Source: a virus. From it: a DNA stretch of 23,135 bases. The translations under genes and the position numbers were made by a program. The DNA lies in IMG/VR virus record IMGVR_UViG_3300025671_000556, positions 1 to 23,135 of that record; one strand, written 5' to 3'. The notes beneath the pieces were generated by a model that was given only the letters and a program-made list of their open reading frames with translations, did not search any database and was not told where the DNA came from. Positions 13,015-21,543 of the stretch are shown piece by piece (within the stretch, counting starts at the first letter, position 1; each line of letters starts with the position of its first letter).

Positions 13015-13211
13015 TCAATAGCTTGATCGATCTTATCATTGATTGCTACAACATTTGCTTCAATGACCGAGAGCCGTGCATCAATACGCAACATATCTAA
13101 ATCTTTTATCTTATTTTCATTAGCAATGACTTTATTCACCAACATACCGTAACTGTAAATTACAGTCACACCTGCAATAATAATTGCAGTGATGTTGATT
13201 TTAGATTTCAT
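13011..13211 (-). CDS. Small single-span membrane protein with coiled coil, 66 aa (holin/spanin candidate)
   Basis: Residues 5-25 (INITAIIIAGVTVIYSYGMLV) form one transmembrane helix; the rest (NKVIANENKIKDLDMLRIDA and onward) is a heptad-like amphipathic helix ending in polar DKIDQAID. This layout occurs in XhlA-type lysis proteins, some holins and inner-membrane spanins, but no signature proves any of them. It is the last gene of the leftward virion operon, overlapping the 325-aa gene by 11 bases, a common place for lysis genes. AGG lies about nine bases upstream of the ATG. No endolysin is recognised in the window to support a cassette. Confidence 0.6.
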   Translation of the reverse strand: MKSKINITAIIIAGVTVIYSYGMLVNKVIANENKIKDLDMLRIDARLSVIEANVVAINDKIDQAID

Positions 13212-14178
13212 ACATTATGCCTGCGTTATTTGGATCTAAACTAAATGTAAGACTGCCTGGCAAATTAAATGGTGAATCTTTCCTATACTGTAATAACCTA
13301 TCGTTTAAATTTATATCTAATCCTTTATTATCATCAAGTTTTTTAAATCCCTGAACAAGCGGATTGTTAGAAAAACGATTTCCTAAATCATTAAGATTTA
13401 AAGCACCAATCCCATCTTGAAAATTACCAAACAGGTTTCCTAAATCAAGATTTCTTGGTTCTTCTGGCGCAATGACTCCTTGATCAATGAGAAGATCTAT
13501 ACCATCCTTTAAACTGTTGGCATTCATAACTTGATACGGACTGGTGTTGAAAGCATCCTCTACATTTGCATTAGCATTTATAATTGTAGCGGGAGCATTA
13601 AAATCACCTTCATTTGAAAAAATATCAGCGCCCTCAGCTGCTGCCATGTTTTGTTCGTCTAATGGATAATTGATCGCTGGCATGATACCATCTCCACTGT
13701 ATGGAATTGGTTTATCTTCGATACCAAACATTTGTTTTATCGCTTGTACGGCAAACGGTCCGCGTTGCGCTTTTCTCGACATAGGGTACATTGCTTCCAT
13801 TTGTTTAGGAAACAAATTATCGAGTCTTCTTGTAGGATTTAAAAAATCTCTATCTATAACGCTTTGACGTAACTCGTTTCCTTCTGTCGTAAGAATAGGA
13901 CCGCCTGAACTTGTTCTTACATTTCCTTGTATGGTTAATTCAGGATCATTTCCTCCATATGGAGATGCTGCTTCTTTAACAACTGTATCAGCAAGGTTTT
14001 GAACGAATTTATTTTGACGAGATCTTAAATCTTTTGCTTGATCCACGTTACCGCTTTTAACAGCGTTATTAATTCTTCTATCTAAACTACCAATACTCTG
14101 CTTAAGATTATCGGATTTTTGTTTAAAGGACTTTCCATAACCGCCCCCAGTTCTTGCTAAATAATCACCTCTTGCCAT
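13201..14178 (-). CDS. Hypothetical virion-operon protein, 325 aa
   Basis: No family is recognised. The N-terminus is basic and Gly-rich (MARGDYLARTGGGYGKSFKQ) followed by a charged helical region (residues about 20-70), then a long low-complexity Asn/Asp/Gly-rich middle with IINANANVEDAFNTSPYQ. The C-terminal stretch DLGNLFGNFQDGIGALNLND recalls the repetitive linkers of phage structural proteins. It lacks membrane segments and enzyme motifs. It lies eight bases after the 1173-aa gene in the same leftward operon, so a virion or assembly role is inferred from position. Confidence 0.65.
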   Translation of the reverse strand: MARGDYLARTGGGYGKSFKQKSDNLKQSIGSLDRRINNAVKSGNVDQAKDLRSRQNKFVQNLADTVVKEAASPYGGNDPELTIQGNVRTSSGGPILTTEGNELRQSVIDRDFLNPTRRLDNLFPKQMEAMYPMSRKAQRGPFAVQAIKQMFGIEDKPIPYSGDGIMPAINYPLDEQNMAAAEGADIFSNEGDFNAPATIINANANVEDAFNTSPYQVMNANSLKDGIDLLIDQGVIAPEEPRNLDLGNLFGNFQDGIGALNLNDLGNRFSNNPLVQGFKKLDDNKGLDINLNDRLLQYRKDSPFNLPGSLTFSLDPNNAGIMYEI

Positions 14179-14186
14179 ATCTTGTT

Positions 14187-17100
14187 TTACCTTCTTTTAA
14201 TTGGAACGTCAAACTTCTCGTACAAATATTCCTTTACTTGAGGCAAATAAGATACCCCTGGAACACTTTTAATTATCTCACGTATCATTTTTTCTTTTTC
14301 ACCGTCTGTGAAAATATCTCTAATTCCTTCCATATAACTTACTAAACGCGATACAATAGGCCCTAACAAGGCTTCTATGGGCCCTGATCCATACTTTTCC
14401 GCACGCGCAGAGTCTATTAAAAACTGAACAGGTCCTAATAATCCTGTTCTTTCAACAGCTCTTTTAATTTTTTCTATATCGTCTTCTTTTTTATACCTCG
14501 GGTTTCCTTTTGCACCGTACTGTAAAAACTCTCTTATCTCGTTTCCAAATAAGGCAACAGCTATCATCATTGCTCCAACAGCAGCGAACTTAGATCCATT
14601 TTTTAAACCATTGTAAAAACCACTTCTAAATATTTCATTGTACCATCTTCTTAAAACAGTATTGGAGAAAGTAACTTGGAAACCTTTTAGTTGTGAAAAG
14701 ATAGCTAAGTGTGGATCCGACATCCATAATGGTCTTTCTGTTGCTCTGGGATTCATTACAACATCATTAATATATCGAACTGCACCTAGTCTAAGTTGGT
14801 TTTTATAAAAAGGCGTATCTGAATATATCTTACGGTTGCCTGTTTTAAATTCGTTACTATTAACAAAAACTACTGCGTCTTGTGGATTAATTCCAAGCTC
14901 ACGCAATTGTTCTTTTTTTGTTTTAAATCTTCCTGTGTCAGGAAGATCATCAACATTGTTTACTTTTCTTTTTTTCATATTAGATGCTAAAAATCTTGCA
15001 TTGTTTAACATCAGGCCTTCCCCTGTGTAAAAAGCAAGAGCTCTATTGAATCTAGTAAACTGTGATAAAAAGTTAAACCTGAAGAAAGCTTCTGTGAATT
15101 TATTTGATTCTTGTCCGCCACCAAATGCATCGTTTAATCTTTCCGCTAACGCTTGATCCGCTGCTAAAGAAATATTATCAAGAGCTAATTCCATGTCATT
15201 TTTTGGAAAACGTGGAGCCACCGTTCGTATTGTTCGTCTTACTCCTCCGACAAGAGCTTTCGCTACTCCCTGCATTGCCGGTCCTCCTCTTGCTAAAACA
15301 AGTAAAGGTTCGCTAATAGAAGATATCGTTGCAAAACCTAATGTTGTTAAGTAACCGTAGCCAATAGCAAATGAATTAAGTTTTCTTCCAACGTCGCTTT
15401 CAATTGGTTTATATCTTTTTTGTATTGCATCTGTTAGTCCTACAATTCTTTTTGATTCGGATGGCTGGACCGCGAAACCAGATCTCTCGGCTTCCGCTGC
15501 AATTAAATTATTCATTTGTTGCAACACTTCGTTATTACCTCCAAATCTTTCCGCTGTTGAAAATCTTTCCGCTGCCTGCTGTGTGTATCTAGACAATGCG
15601 TCATAAACATTTGTGTTAACAAAAGGAGCCAAAGCTTCTGGCGGTATGTTTTTTAATTTACGTTCTCTTTCCAACGCTCCCATTTTTGTTGCAACGCCCA
15701 CTTCAGTTTCAGTAAAGTCTTGAAAACCTGTTGTTGATCCTTTGCCTCCAATTACTTCAGCAACAGTTCGGTCTGCTCCATTTTCAGTAAACCCATTTTC
15801 CACTAACATTTTTTTAAAATTAGCTCTGACTTTTCCGTTATCTCTTATGCTTTGATATTTTAAAAGAATAGGAAAGTATCCTTTTATATATCCAGGATCT
15901 ATCTTCGCACTTTGTCCCTTAAAAGTTCCTCCTTTTCCATCCGGAATATCTTCTATAATTTTTAAATTAGCCGCATCTTTTCTTACTAATTCTAATAAGT
16001 CTCTTATTTTATTTGCTGCTTGTCTTATTCTTTTGTTTGGCACTGTTGCTTCGTTAATTATTTCTTGATTTAATGCTAAATACAAAGCATCGTTTGTTTC
16101 TTTTGTAATTCGTGAAGTTCCGGGAACCTTGGCTAGTTTAGCAACTTTTTGCATTGCCTGTTCTAACGGCGTGTTATATTTTCCTAATCTGAGATACTTC
16201 GCTTCATCTATTGATGCAGGTTGCGCTGTTTCTTTTGATACTGAAGGTCGAGCATAAGGCGCGATTATTTGTCTAAGTTTAAACGCTGTCTCTGATCTCG
16301 CTGCAAGATCATCTAACGCAGAAACTGATTTACCAATCGTTGAATATAGCGCTGTCTTTCCTAAAGCTCTAACACCTTTTCTCATATTATAGAAACGTGA
16401 AGTAGGAGGATAGAAAGGACGCTGTTCTGTTTCAATCGTTCCATCTTTTTTCTTAACGTCTATGTCATACATAATTCTTGCAGGCCCCGCACCATAGTAA
16501 TTAGACGAGTACGGTTTACCACCTTTAGCATAAATTTCTTTAAAATAAGGACGCAGTGGCTTGTCCACATATTGTTGAATCTCTGCATCTCTTACTTTTT
16601 TAAATATGTTTTCTGTAATTTCACTCTTGTCTGTGCCTTTATAGTTTTTTTGAAACTCTGAGTAATTTGGAAATTGTATAAATTGACCTGATCCTTCTGG
16701 AAAATTTCTCGCTGCTGAGTCTGTTCCAAAACTTAATAGCGGTCCGGAGACACTGGTAACTGTACCGTAGACACCGCCCCCTATACCTTCTGATATAGCC
16801 GCATTAATAACATCACTTTTAAATTGCTCAGTGCCAACTGTTTTTCCTGTGACTTTTTCTGCATCTTTAATAAAAATAGATTCTTGCGCTGCACCTGTTG
16901 CAGCTTCTAAACCTATTGCCGTTGGAACTGTTGTTCCTAAATTCTTAACAATCTGTAATATCTTTCCCGCTTCTGCTTTTGGAACATTTAGTAATTGCTG
17001 TACTGCACTCACGCCTTCTTGCTCTGGAAGTTTTTCAAAAAACTTTCTATACGGTCGAAGAATAGGTATGACAGTCACCGCATCAATAGATCCTGCTTTT

Positions 17101-17708
17101 ACTCCTGTTAGTAAAGCTTGTAAGGGATCAATTAAATCAGGGCCTTCTGATAACTCTTTTTGTTTGGAACCAGCTTCTCCTGTAGATAAAAATATAGAGG
17201 GAGCGAGCGCGCCTAAAATTGTAGTCGCTGCAATTCCAGCAGGGCCTCCGCCTACACCAACAAGTCTAGCTAAAATATTTGCTGTGGTAGAACCCGCTAA
17301 CAGCGTTCCGAGATTCGGTATCGCTTGACCAATTTGATTAGATAAGAAGGGACCAAGATCTCCAGCGTTTTGAATTTGTTCGTATATGCCTATTTGTGCA
17401 GGGCCTATTGCAGCAGCTTCTGCTCTGTTTTTTTCTGATACACTTCTTCCGTAATCAGCTAGCTTATCACTGTCAACAAGTTCACCAAACACTTCGATAG
17501 CATCACCAGTAACGGCTTGTAATGTGTTTACGCCTCTGTCAAACCCTTTTGAAAATTCGCTTTGCTCTTCAATGTCTTCACCACCTAGTATTCCTGAAAG
17601 ATCAACACCGCTAAGATCGTCTCCTAATATTCCTGAAAGATCAACGTTGGATAAATCGTTTTTATCTCCTAATACTCCTGAAAGATCAACGTCATTAATG
17701 TCAACCAT
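14187..17708 (-). CDS. Large internal virion / DNA-ejection protein candidate, 1173 aa
   Basis: The largest gene. The N-terminus has three repeats of xVDLSGxLG (residues 6-42), then an acidic spacer and FSKGFDRGVN. A long Gly/Ala-rich hydrophobic region (about 120-175) could insert in membranes, as could segments near 785-810 and around VGAMMIAVALFGNEI toward the end. The middle is helical and charged. The C-terminal 250 residues, with PLWMSDPHLAIFSQLKGFQV and then LRRWYNEIFRSGFYNGLKNG, match the end of large phage polyvalent/ejection proteins (LPD38-like; recalled, not searched). No transglycosylase motif is seen. Size, hydrophobic segments and neighbours fit a T7 gp16-like role: ejected with the DNA to form a channel across the cell envelope. 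The ATG directly follows the stop of the 948-aa gene with no gap. Confidence 0.7.
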   Translation of the reverse strand: MVDINDVDLSGVLGDKNDLSNVDLSGILGDDLSGVDLSGILGGEDIEEQSEFSKGFDRGVNTLQAVTGDAIEVFGELVDSDKLADYGRSVSEKNRAEAAAIGPAQIGIYEQIQNAGDLGPFLSNQIGQAIPNLGTLLAGSTTANILARLVGVGGGPAGIAATTILGALAPSIFLSTGEAGSKQKELSEGPDLIDPLQALLTGVKAGSIDAVTVIPILRPYRKFFEKLPEQEGVSAVQQLLNVPKAEAGKILQIVKNLGTTVPTAIGLEAATGAAQESIFIKDAEKVTGKTVGTEQFKSDVINAAISEGIGGGVYGTVTSVSGPLLSFGTDSAARNFPEGSGQFIQFPNYSEFQKNYKGTDKSEITENIFKKVRDAEIQQYVDKPLRPYFKEIYAKGGKPYSSNYYGAGPARIMYDIDVKKKDGTIETEQRPFYPPTSRFYNMRKGVRALGKTALYSTIGKSVSALDDLAARSETAFKLRQIIAPYARPSVSKETAQPASIDEAKYLRLGKYNTPLEQAMQKVAKLAKVPGTSRITKETNDALYLALNQEIINEATVPNKRIRQAANKIRDLLELVRKDAANLKIIEDIPDGKGGTFKGQSAKIDPGYIKGYFPILLKYQSIRDNGKVRANFKKMLVENGFTENGADRTVAEVIGGKGSTTGFQDFTETEVGVATKMGALERERKLKNIPPEALAPFVNTNVYDALSRYTQQAAERFSTAERFGGNNEVLQQMNNLIAAEAERSGFAVQPSESKRIVGLTDAIQKRYKPIESDVGRKLNSFAIGYGYLTTLGFATISSISEPLLVLARGGPAMQGVAKALVGGVRRTIRTVAPRFPKNDMELALDNISLAADQALAERLNDAFGGGQESNKFTEAFFRFNFLSQFTRFNRALAFYTGEGLMLNNARFLASNMKKRKVNNVDDLPDTGRFKTKKEQLRELGINPQDAVVFVNSNEFKTGNRKIYSDTPFYKNQLRLGAVRYINDVVMNPRATERPLWMSDPHLAIFSQLKGFQVTFSNTVLRRWYNEIFRSGFYNGLKNGSKFAAVGAMMIAVALFGNEIREFLQYGAKGNPRYKKEDDIEKIKRAVERTGLLGPVQFLIDSARAEKYGSGPIEALLGPIVSRLVSYMEGIRDIFTDGEKEKMIREIIKSVPGVSYLPQVKEYLYEKFDVPIKRR
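17583..17693 (-). repeat. Three xVDLSGxLG repeats at the N-terminus of the 1173-aa protein
   Basis: DVDLSGVLG, NVDLSGILG and GVDLSGILG occupy residues 6-14, 21-29 and 34-42. At DNA level the block CCTGAAAGATCAAC recurs three times on the plus strand within about 110 bases, so the array arose by local duplication. Spacers of four and six residues are acidic. Confidence 0.8.
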
Positions 17709-20555
17709 TTATTGACCCGGATATTCTGAAATTAATTGTATAGCTTCTTCCTTTGTAATTGTTATCCCTTTTTGATCTTTAACGGCTTGAATAACAGCTT
17801 GTATAGTTGCCGGATCAGTGTCCTTTAAGCGTCCTGTAATTTTTGTTGTGCTTTCAGGTTTTTCTCCAAATAGAAAATTCTTTAAAAAATTTGTAGGAGT
17901 ATATTTTCTTAAAGTTCCTTCATTATCTACTTCCTCTGTTGTAAACAAAGGTATTAAATCACTAACAGCTTGTGAAACAGCGTCTTCGTAATTTAAATTT
18001 ATATCGGCTGTTCTTGCTTCTGTCATATACTGTGCTGATTTACTTTTTACTGCGTTAATAAAATCGTTTGTCGGCTGTGTTGCATCATCATCATCGATAT
18101 CCACATCTATTCCAAATTTATTTACCATAACAGATTGCACCATGTCATTTTGAGCAGTTGCTCCTGGTAAGAAAGGAGATTTTAAACTAACTCCTTTTGT
18201 TGTTTTAGCTTGTTCTTTTAAGATATCGAGTTTACCTGCTAAAAGAATTTTAAATACATCGCCTTTAAATTTTTGTTTCTGCGCAGCTGATTTGTACTTT
18301 GCGTTAATTTCATCTTTAACAAACCTATTTAAATTTTGCATTGCAGCATCTTTAAATTCACCTGGAGTAGTAGCTAGTAAAGTTCCGTAATAAACCATTT
18401 TTAAAGCATCTGAATTTGGATCTTTCACTGTGTTTAGATTATAGCCAGCTTCTTTTAAGGTTTGACTTATAAGATCATTCATATTTCCAGATCCTAATTC
18501 ACCTGTTGTAGTTCCTGCGGAAGCTAGCACATTACCGTCTGTTGATTTTGTATTAGAGCCATCAGCTACTTGATTTGCTGATGTATCTAAATTGTCTACC
18601 TCAGCTTCAGATTCAACTGTTCCAGTTACAGCTTCTTCACTATCAACAGGAATTTCTTCACCGTTTGTTTTTTTAACTTTAAACTTTTCAAGATCTTCTT
18701 GCGTTATAGGTTCTGCAACTCTTTTATCAGGATCGACGTATGTACTTGATTTAGTAGATTCAGTAGAAGTTAAACCAGTAATAGTGTCCTTAACATTATC
18801 AACAACATCAAGTACACCTTCTTTAACTTCTCCTCCTAGATCTGCTGTAAGCTCGATAATGTTATCTTTTATTTGATCAAGACTCTCATTAAATTCTTTC
18901 GTGTTTATTTTATTATTTTTTACTTTTTCTGTTAATGAATTAATTTCTTTTTCCATTATCTCATATGTTTTTGGAGCTACTTCTTGTAGTTTATTACCTA
19001 GATCTTTTATTTTAGTTAATCCTTCAGTAACAAGTTCTTTAGTTTCTGTTACTGTGTCTTTTACTTTTGTTTCAAAAGGACCTATTCTTTCTGCGATATT
19101 CGCCATCACATCATTTGGAACACGATCAGCCAAGTCTATTGCTTTGTCTTGATCTTCAGATATGCCAGATGCTAATCTTGGATCAACAGTAGCAGCAACT
19201 GTTCCTGTTTGTAGTTCTGGAGGAAGATCACTACCTACTCCAAGATCTGAAGCGCCGAATATATTTTGAGCGATATCTAAACCACCTTCTACCATTTCAG
19301 GAAGAACAGTTTTTTTCCACCATTCCTTTATATTCTCTCCGCCTTTTTGTAACGTTTCCATATCCACACCAAATATAGGAGCGCCAAGATTGCCCGCATC
19401 CTTACTTTGTGATTTTAGATACTCTAACTGTTCGTTAAGACTTTTCTTTTGATCGTCAGTGAATCCTTCGGAGAAAGCTTCTTTCCAACCTTCTAATACC
19501 TCACCCGCTGATTCCGCTATTTCTCCACCAGCATTTAACATATCATTATAAATTAAAATTGCTGCTTCTGCTGAATCACCAGCAGCAGTAATAAAATTCT
19601 TTAATCTATCTTTAGAAGCATCCGTTAGATCTACTTCTTCTCTTTTTTGTTTTGATACCGCGTCATCAACTTTCATTTTTTCAACGGCTGATAAAGCCTC
19701 ATATTCTGGAGTGCCTTTTTCTACAATATTAGTTCCTTGTAATATGTTTCTTTTAATCATTTCTATATTTTCGTCACCCGTCACCGATTGTCCTGTTGAT
19801 GTTCCAGATAAATTACCAATACCTGCTTCTATTAAATCTTTCGCTACGTCTCTTCTACCTGCTTCGGGCGCCTCTAAAGTTTCTGTTCCTGTCAATGCAC
19901 CTTCTCTTAAAAGAGAATCAACTACACCTGGTTGTCTTTGACTAGGATTAGACGCTGCCGCTGCCATAATACCTGCAATTTGTTCATTTTTAGCTTGATC
20001 AATTAAAGCTTGATACGCGTCTCCTTCAGGAGCTCTTTGTCCAAATCCCATAGATTCAACTCTATCAAGATCTGTTTGTTCTAAAATTTCTCGAATTCCT
20101 TCTTTGTTATCTGGAAAAAATGTAAATTTTAAAGGTTCTCCTTCTCCTGGAAAGAAACCTTTTTCATTCATTAATTTAGTTGCTTCAATTGCTCTTAAAA
20201 AACTCTCTGTATCTGTAGGTTGTCCAGATTGATCAAAACCACCTTGATAGAAATTCATTATCTGTTCTATGGTAGGAACATACACACCAGATTGTGCCTT
20301 AATAGGCTGTTGAAACATTTTCCTGTTAAGAGGATTGTTTGGTCCTACTGCTCCACCGTCTGCCATCTTACGAGTTTTATAAAAAGACTCTACTTCATCA
20401 ACAAATTTTATTAACTCTTCCTGATATGTGGTATCGTTTTGATCTGCTTTTCGTTGTATAAATTCAATTAGTTTTGGATCGTCGTAAGAAAACTCACCTT
20501 GGCCAAATGTTTTACCTTCTTCTTTTGGATTTATTGTTGATATTATTCCTGCCAT
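17709..20555 (-). CDS. Large structural / internal virion protein, 948 aa
   Basis: An acidic, repetitive protein without enzyme motifs. The N-terminal part contains KMADGGAVGPNNPLNRKM, a Gly-rich element seen in several marine phage structural proteins. Residues about 480-590 form a long coiled coil (KVKDTVTETKELVTEGLTKI and following), and a Thr/Ser/Asp-rich linker follows (about 590-690). The C-terminal third is globular and helical, with LKEAGYNLNTVKDPNSDALK and a stretch of IDIDDDDATQP acidic residues. Position between the 328-aa and 1173-aa proteins resembles that of gp15 in T7-like internal cores, so an ejection-core role is inferred. The start is ATG 20555, one base after the previous stop; an upstream TTG (20564) is possible. 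Ends SEYPGQ. Confidence 0.7.
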   Translation of the reverse strand: MAGIISTINPKEEGKTFGQGEFSYDDPKLIEFIQRKADQNDTTYQEELIKFVDEVESFYKTRKMADGGAVGPNNPLNRKMFQQPIKAQSGVYVPTIEQIMNFYQGGFDQSGQPTDTESFLRAIEATKLMNEKGFFPGEGEPLKFTFFPDNKEGIREILEQTDLDRVESMGFGQRAPEGDAYQALIDQAKNEQIAGIMAAAASNPSQRQPGVVDSLLREGALTGTETLEAPEAGRRDVAKDLIEAGIGNLSGTSTGQSVTGDENIEMIKRNILQGTNIVEKGTPEYEALSAVEKMKVDDAVSKQKREEVDLTDASKDRLKNFITAAGDSAEAAILIYNDMLNAGGEIAESAGEVLEGWKEAFSEGFTDDQKKSLNEQLEYLKSQSKDAGNLGAPIFGVDMETLQKGGENIKEWWKKTVLPEMVEGGLDIAQNIFGASDLGVGSDLPPELQTGTVAATVDPRLASGISEDQDKAIDLADRVPNDVMANIAERIGPFETKVKDTVTETKELVTEGLTKIKDLGNKLQEVAPKTYEIMEKEINSLTEKVKNNKINTKEFNESLDQIKDNIIELTADLGGEVKEGVLDVVDNVKDTITGLTSTESTKSSTYVDPDKRVAEPITQEDLEKFKVKKTNGEEIPVDSEEAVTGTVESEAEVDNLDTSANQVADGSNTKSTDGNVLASAGTTTGELGSGNMNDLISQTLKEAGYNLNTVKDPNSDALKMVYYGTLLATTPGEFKDAAMQNLNRFVKDEINAKYKSAAQKQKFKGDVFKILLAGKLDILKEQAKTTKGVSLKSPFLPGATAQNDMVQSVMVNKFGIDVDIDDDDATQPTNDFINAVKSKSAQYMTEARTADINLNYEDAVSQAVSDLIPLFTTEEVDNEGTLRKYTPTNFLKNFLFGEKPESTTKITGRLKDTDPATIQAVIQAVKDQKGITITKEEAIQLISEYPGQ

Positions 20556-20556
20556 A

Positions 20557-21543
20557 CTAACCAAACAACTTACTTAATCCCAATGCGCCAATACCAAGAC
20601 CAGCAATTTGAGATAATGGGTTTACGGGAGGAGCTTGATCACCGTAGGTAATACTAGAATAACTAGAAGGCTGACCTGTAAGTATATCGCTAGCAAAACC
20701 AAGTCTAGTGAACGGTTCCATTTCTTGTTGTTCTGCAGTTTTTCTTGCAGCATCAAGACCCGCTTGAGCAATTTGTTGTTGTAATCCACCGATACCAAGA
20801 AGAGAACTTACATCAGTTAAACCTGCGCGTTGGAAGTCTAATCCAAGACCCGCTTGTCCAGCACCCAGTGTACCTAATCCTTGACCTAGTTGCCCGAACC
20901 GTGAACCGATAGCCCCAATACCTTGCCCACCATACAGTTGACGTTGCTTTTCTGCTTGCGCTCCTGCTAAAGCTTGCCCAAAACCTGATTGTTGCGCTTG
21001 ACCGATTTGTCGTAAGGTTGCCTCATCAATACCTTGTTCTACTAACTGTGCTCTAGATCCACCAAATGCACCAGCTCTTGTCGCTTGACCCGCAGCCTGT
21101 GTTTTCATGATATCACCTTGTCTCTTTATCTCGTCAGTAACAAATTGTTGATAAGGATTAAAGTATCTACTAATATCTTCACCTGTAACACCCGAAGCAC
21201 CCTGACCTAACATCTGTGCACCTTGTGCAAAATAAGGAGTTCCGGCTAATGTTGCACCGACACCGCTTTGTAATGTTCCTTGTGCTTGTTGTAAAAAAGG
21301 AGCGTATTGTCCAATACCTTGACTAGCTAAATTAAAAGCTGCTTTTTGTGGATCTGTGTAACCGGCTATTTCATATCTCGGTACTTGCCTAGAAACACCA
21401 GCTCTACCAAAACGACGTAAATTAAATTGTTCGTCCGTTTCTCCTTGTTGTCTTGTCGCGTTCGGATCACCAAATACACTTGCAAGAAGTTGTTCACTTC
21501 TCTCTTCTATATAGGGTGCTTGTCTATATATTGTCTCAGCCAT
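20557..21543 (-). CDS. Gln/Gly/Ala-rich virion protein, ejection-protein-like, 328 aa
   Basis: After an ordered N-terminal segment (about 1-60, with TDEQFNLRRFGRAGVSRQVP) the protein is dominated by Gln, Gly and Ala: AGYTDPQKAAFNLASQGIGQ, QAAGQATRAGAFGGSRAQLV and repeated Q-x-x-G-L-G units near residues 200-250. Such composition and the F-N-P-Y-Q / SRAQLVEQGI segments are typical of podovirus internal core or DNA-ejection proteins. A Gly/Leu-rich hydrophobic end (IAGLGIGALGLSKLFG) may touch membranes. The gene starts in a TAATG overlap with the upstream structural gene and has AAGAGGT ahead of it. In T7 terms it takes the gp14 place in front of two larger proteins. Confidence 0.7.
   Translation of the reverse strand: MAETIYRQAPYIEERSEQLLASVFGDPNATRQQGETDEQFNLRRFGRAGVSRQVPRYEIAGYTDPQKAAFNLASQGIGQYAPFLQQAQGTLQSGVGATLAGTPYFAQGAQMLGQGASGVTGEDISRYFNPYQQFVTDEIKRQGDIMKTQAAGQATRAGAFGGSRAQLVEQGIDEATLRQIGQAQQSGFGQALAGAQAEKQRQLYGGQGIGAIGSRFGQLGQGLGTLGAGQAGLGLDFQRAGLTDVSSLLGIGGLQQQIAQAGLDAARKTAEQQEMEPFTRLGFASDILTGQPSSYSSITYGDQAPPVNPLSQIAGLGIGALGLSKLFG

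Noticed and set aside
13013-13044. Inverted repeat AATCAAT / ATTGATT at the convergent junction
   Set aside because: It is AT-rich with a long loop and has no T-tract on either strand, so it does not support a bidirectional terminator.
16831-17328. 165-codon plus-strand frame opposite the 1173-aa gene
   Set aside because: Its composition is the mirror of the Gly/Ala-rich coding strand and it has no start signals; it is an antisense shadow.
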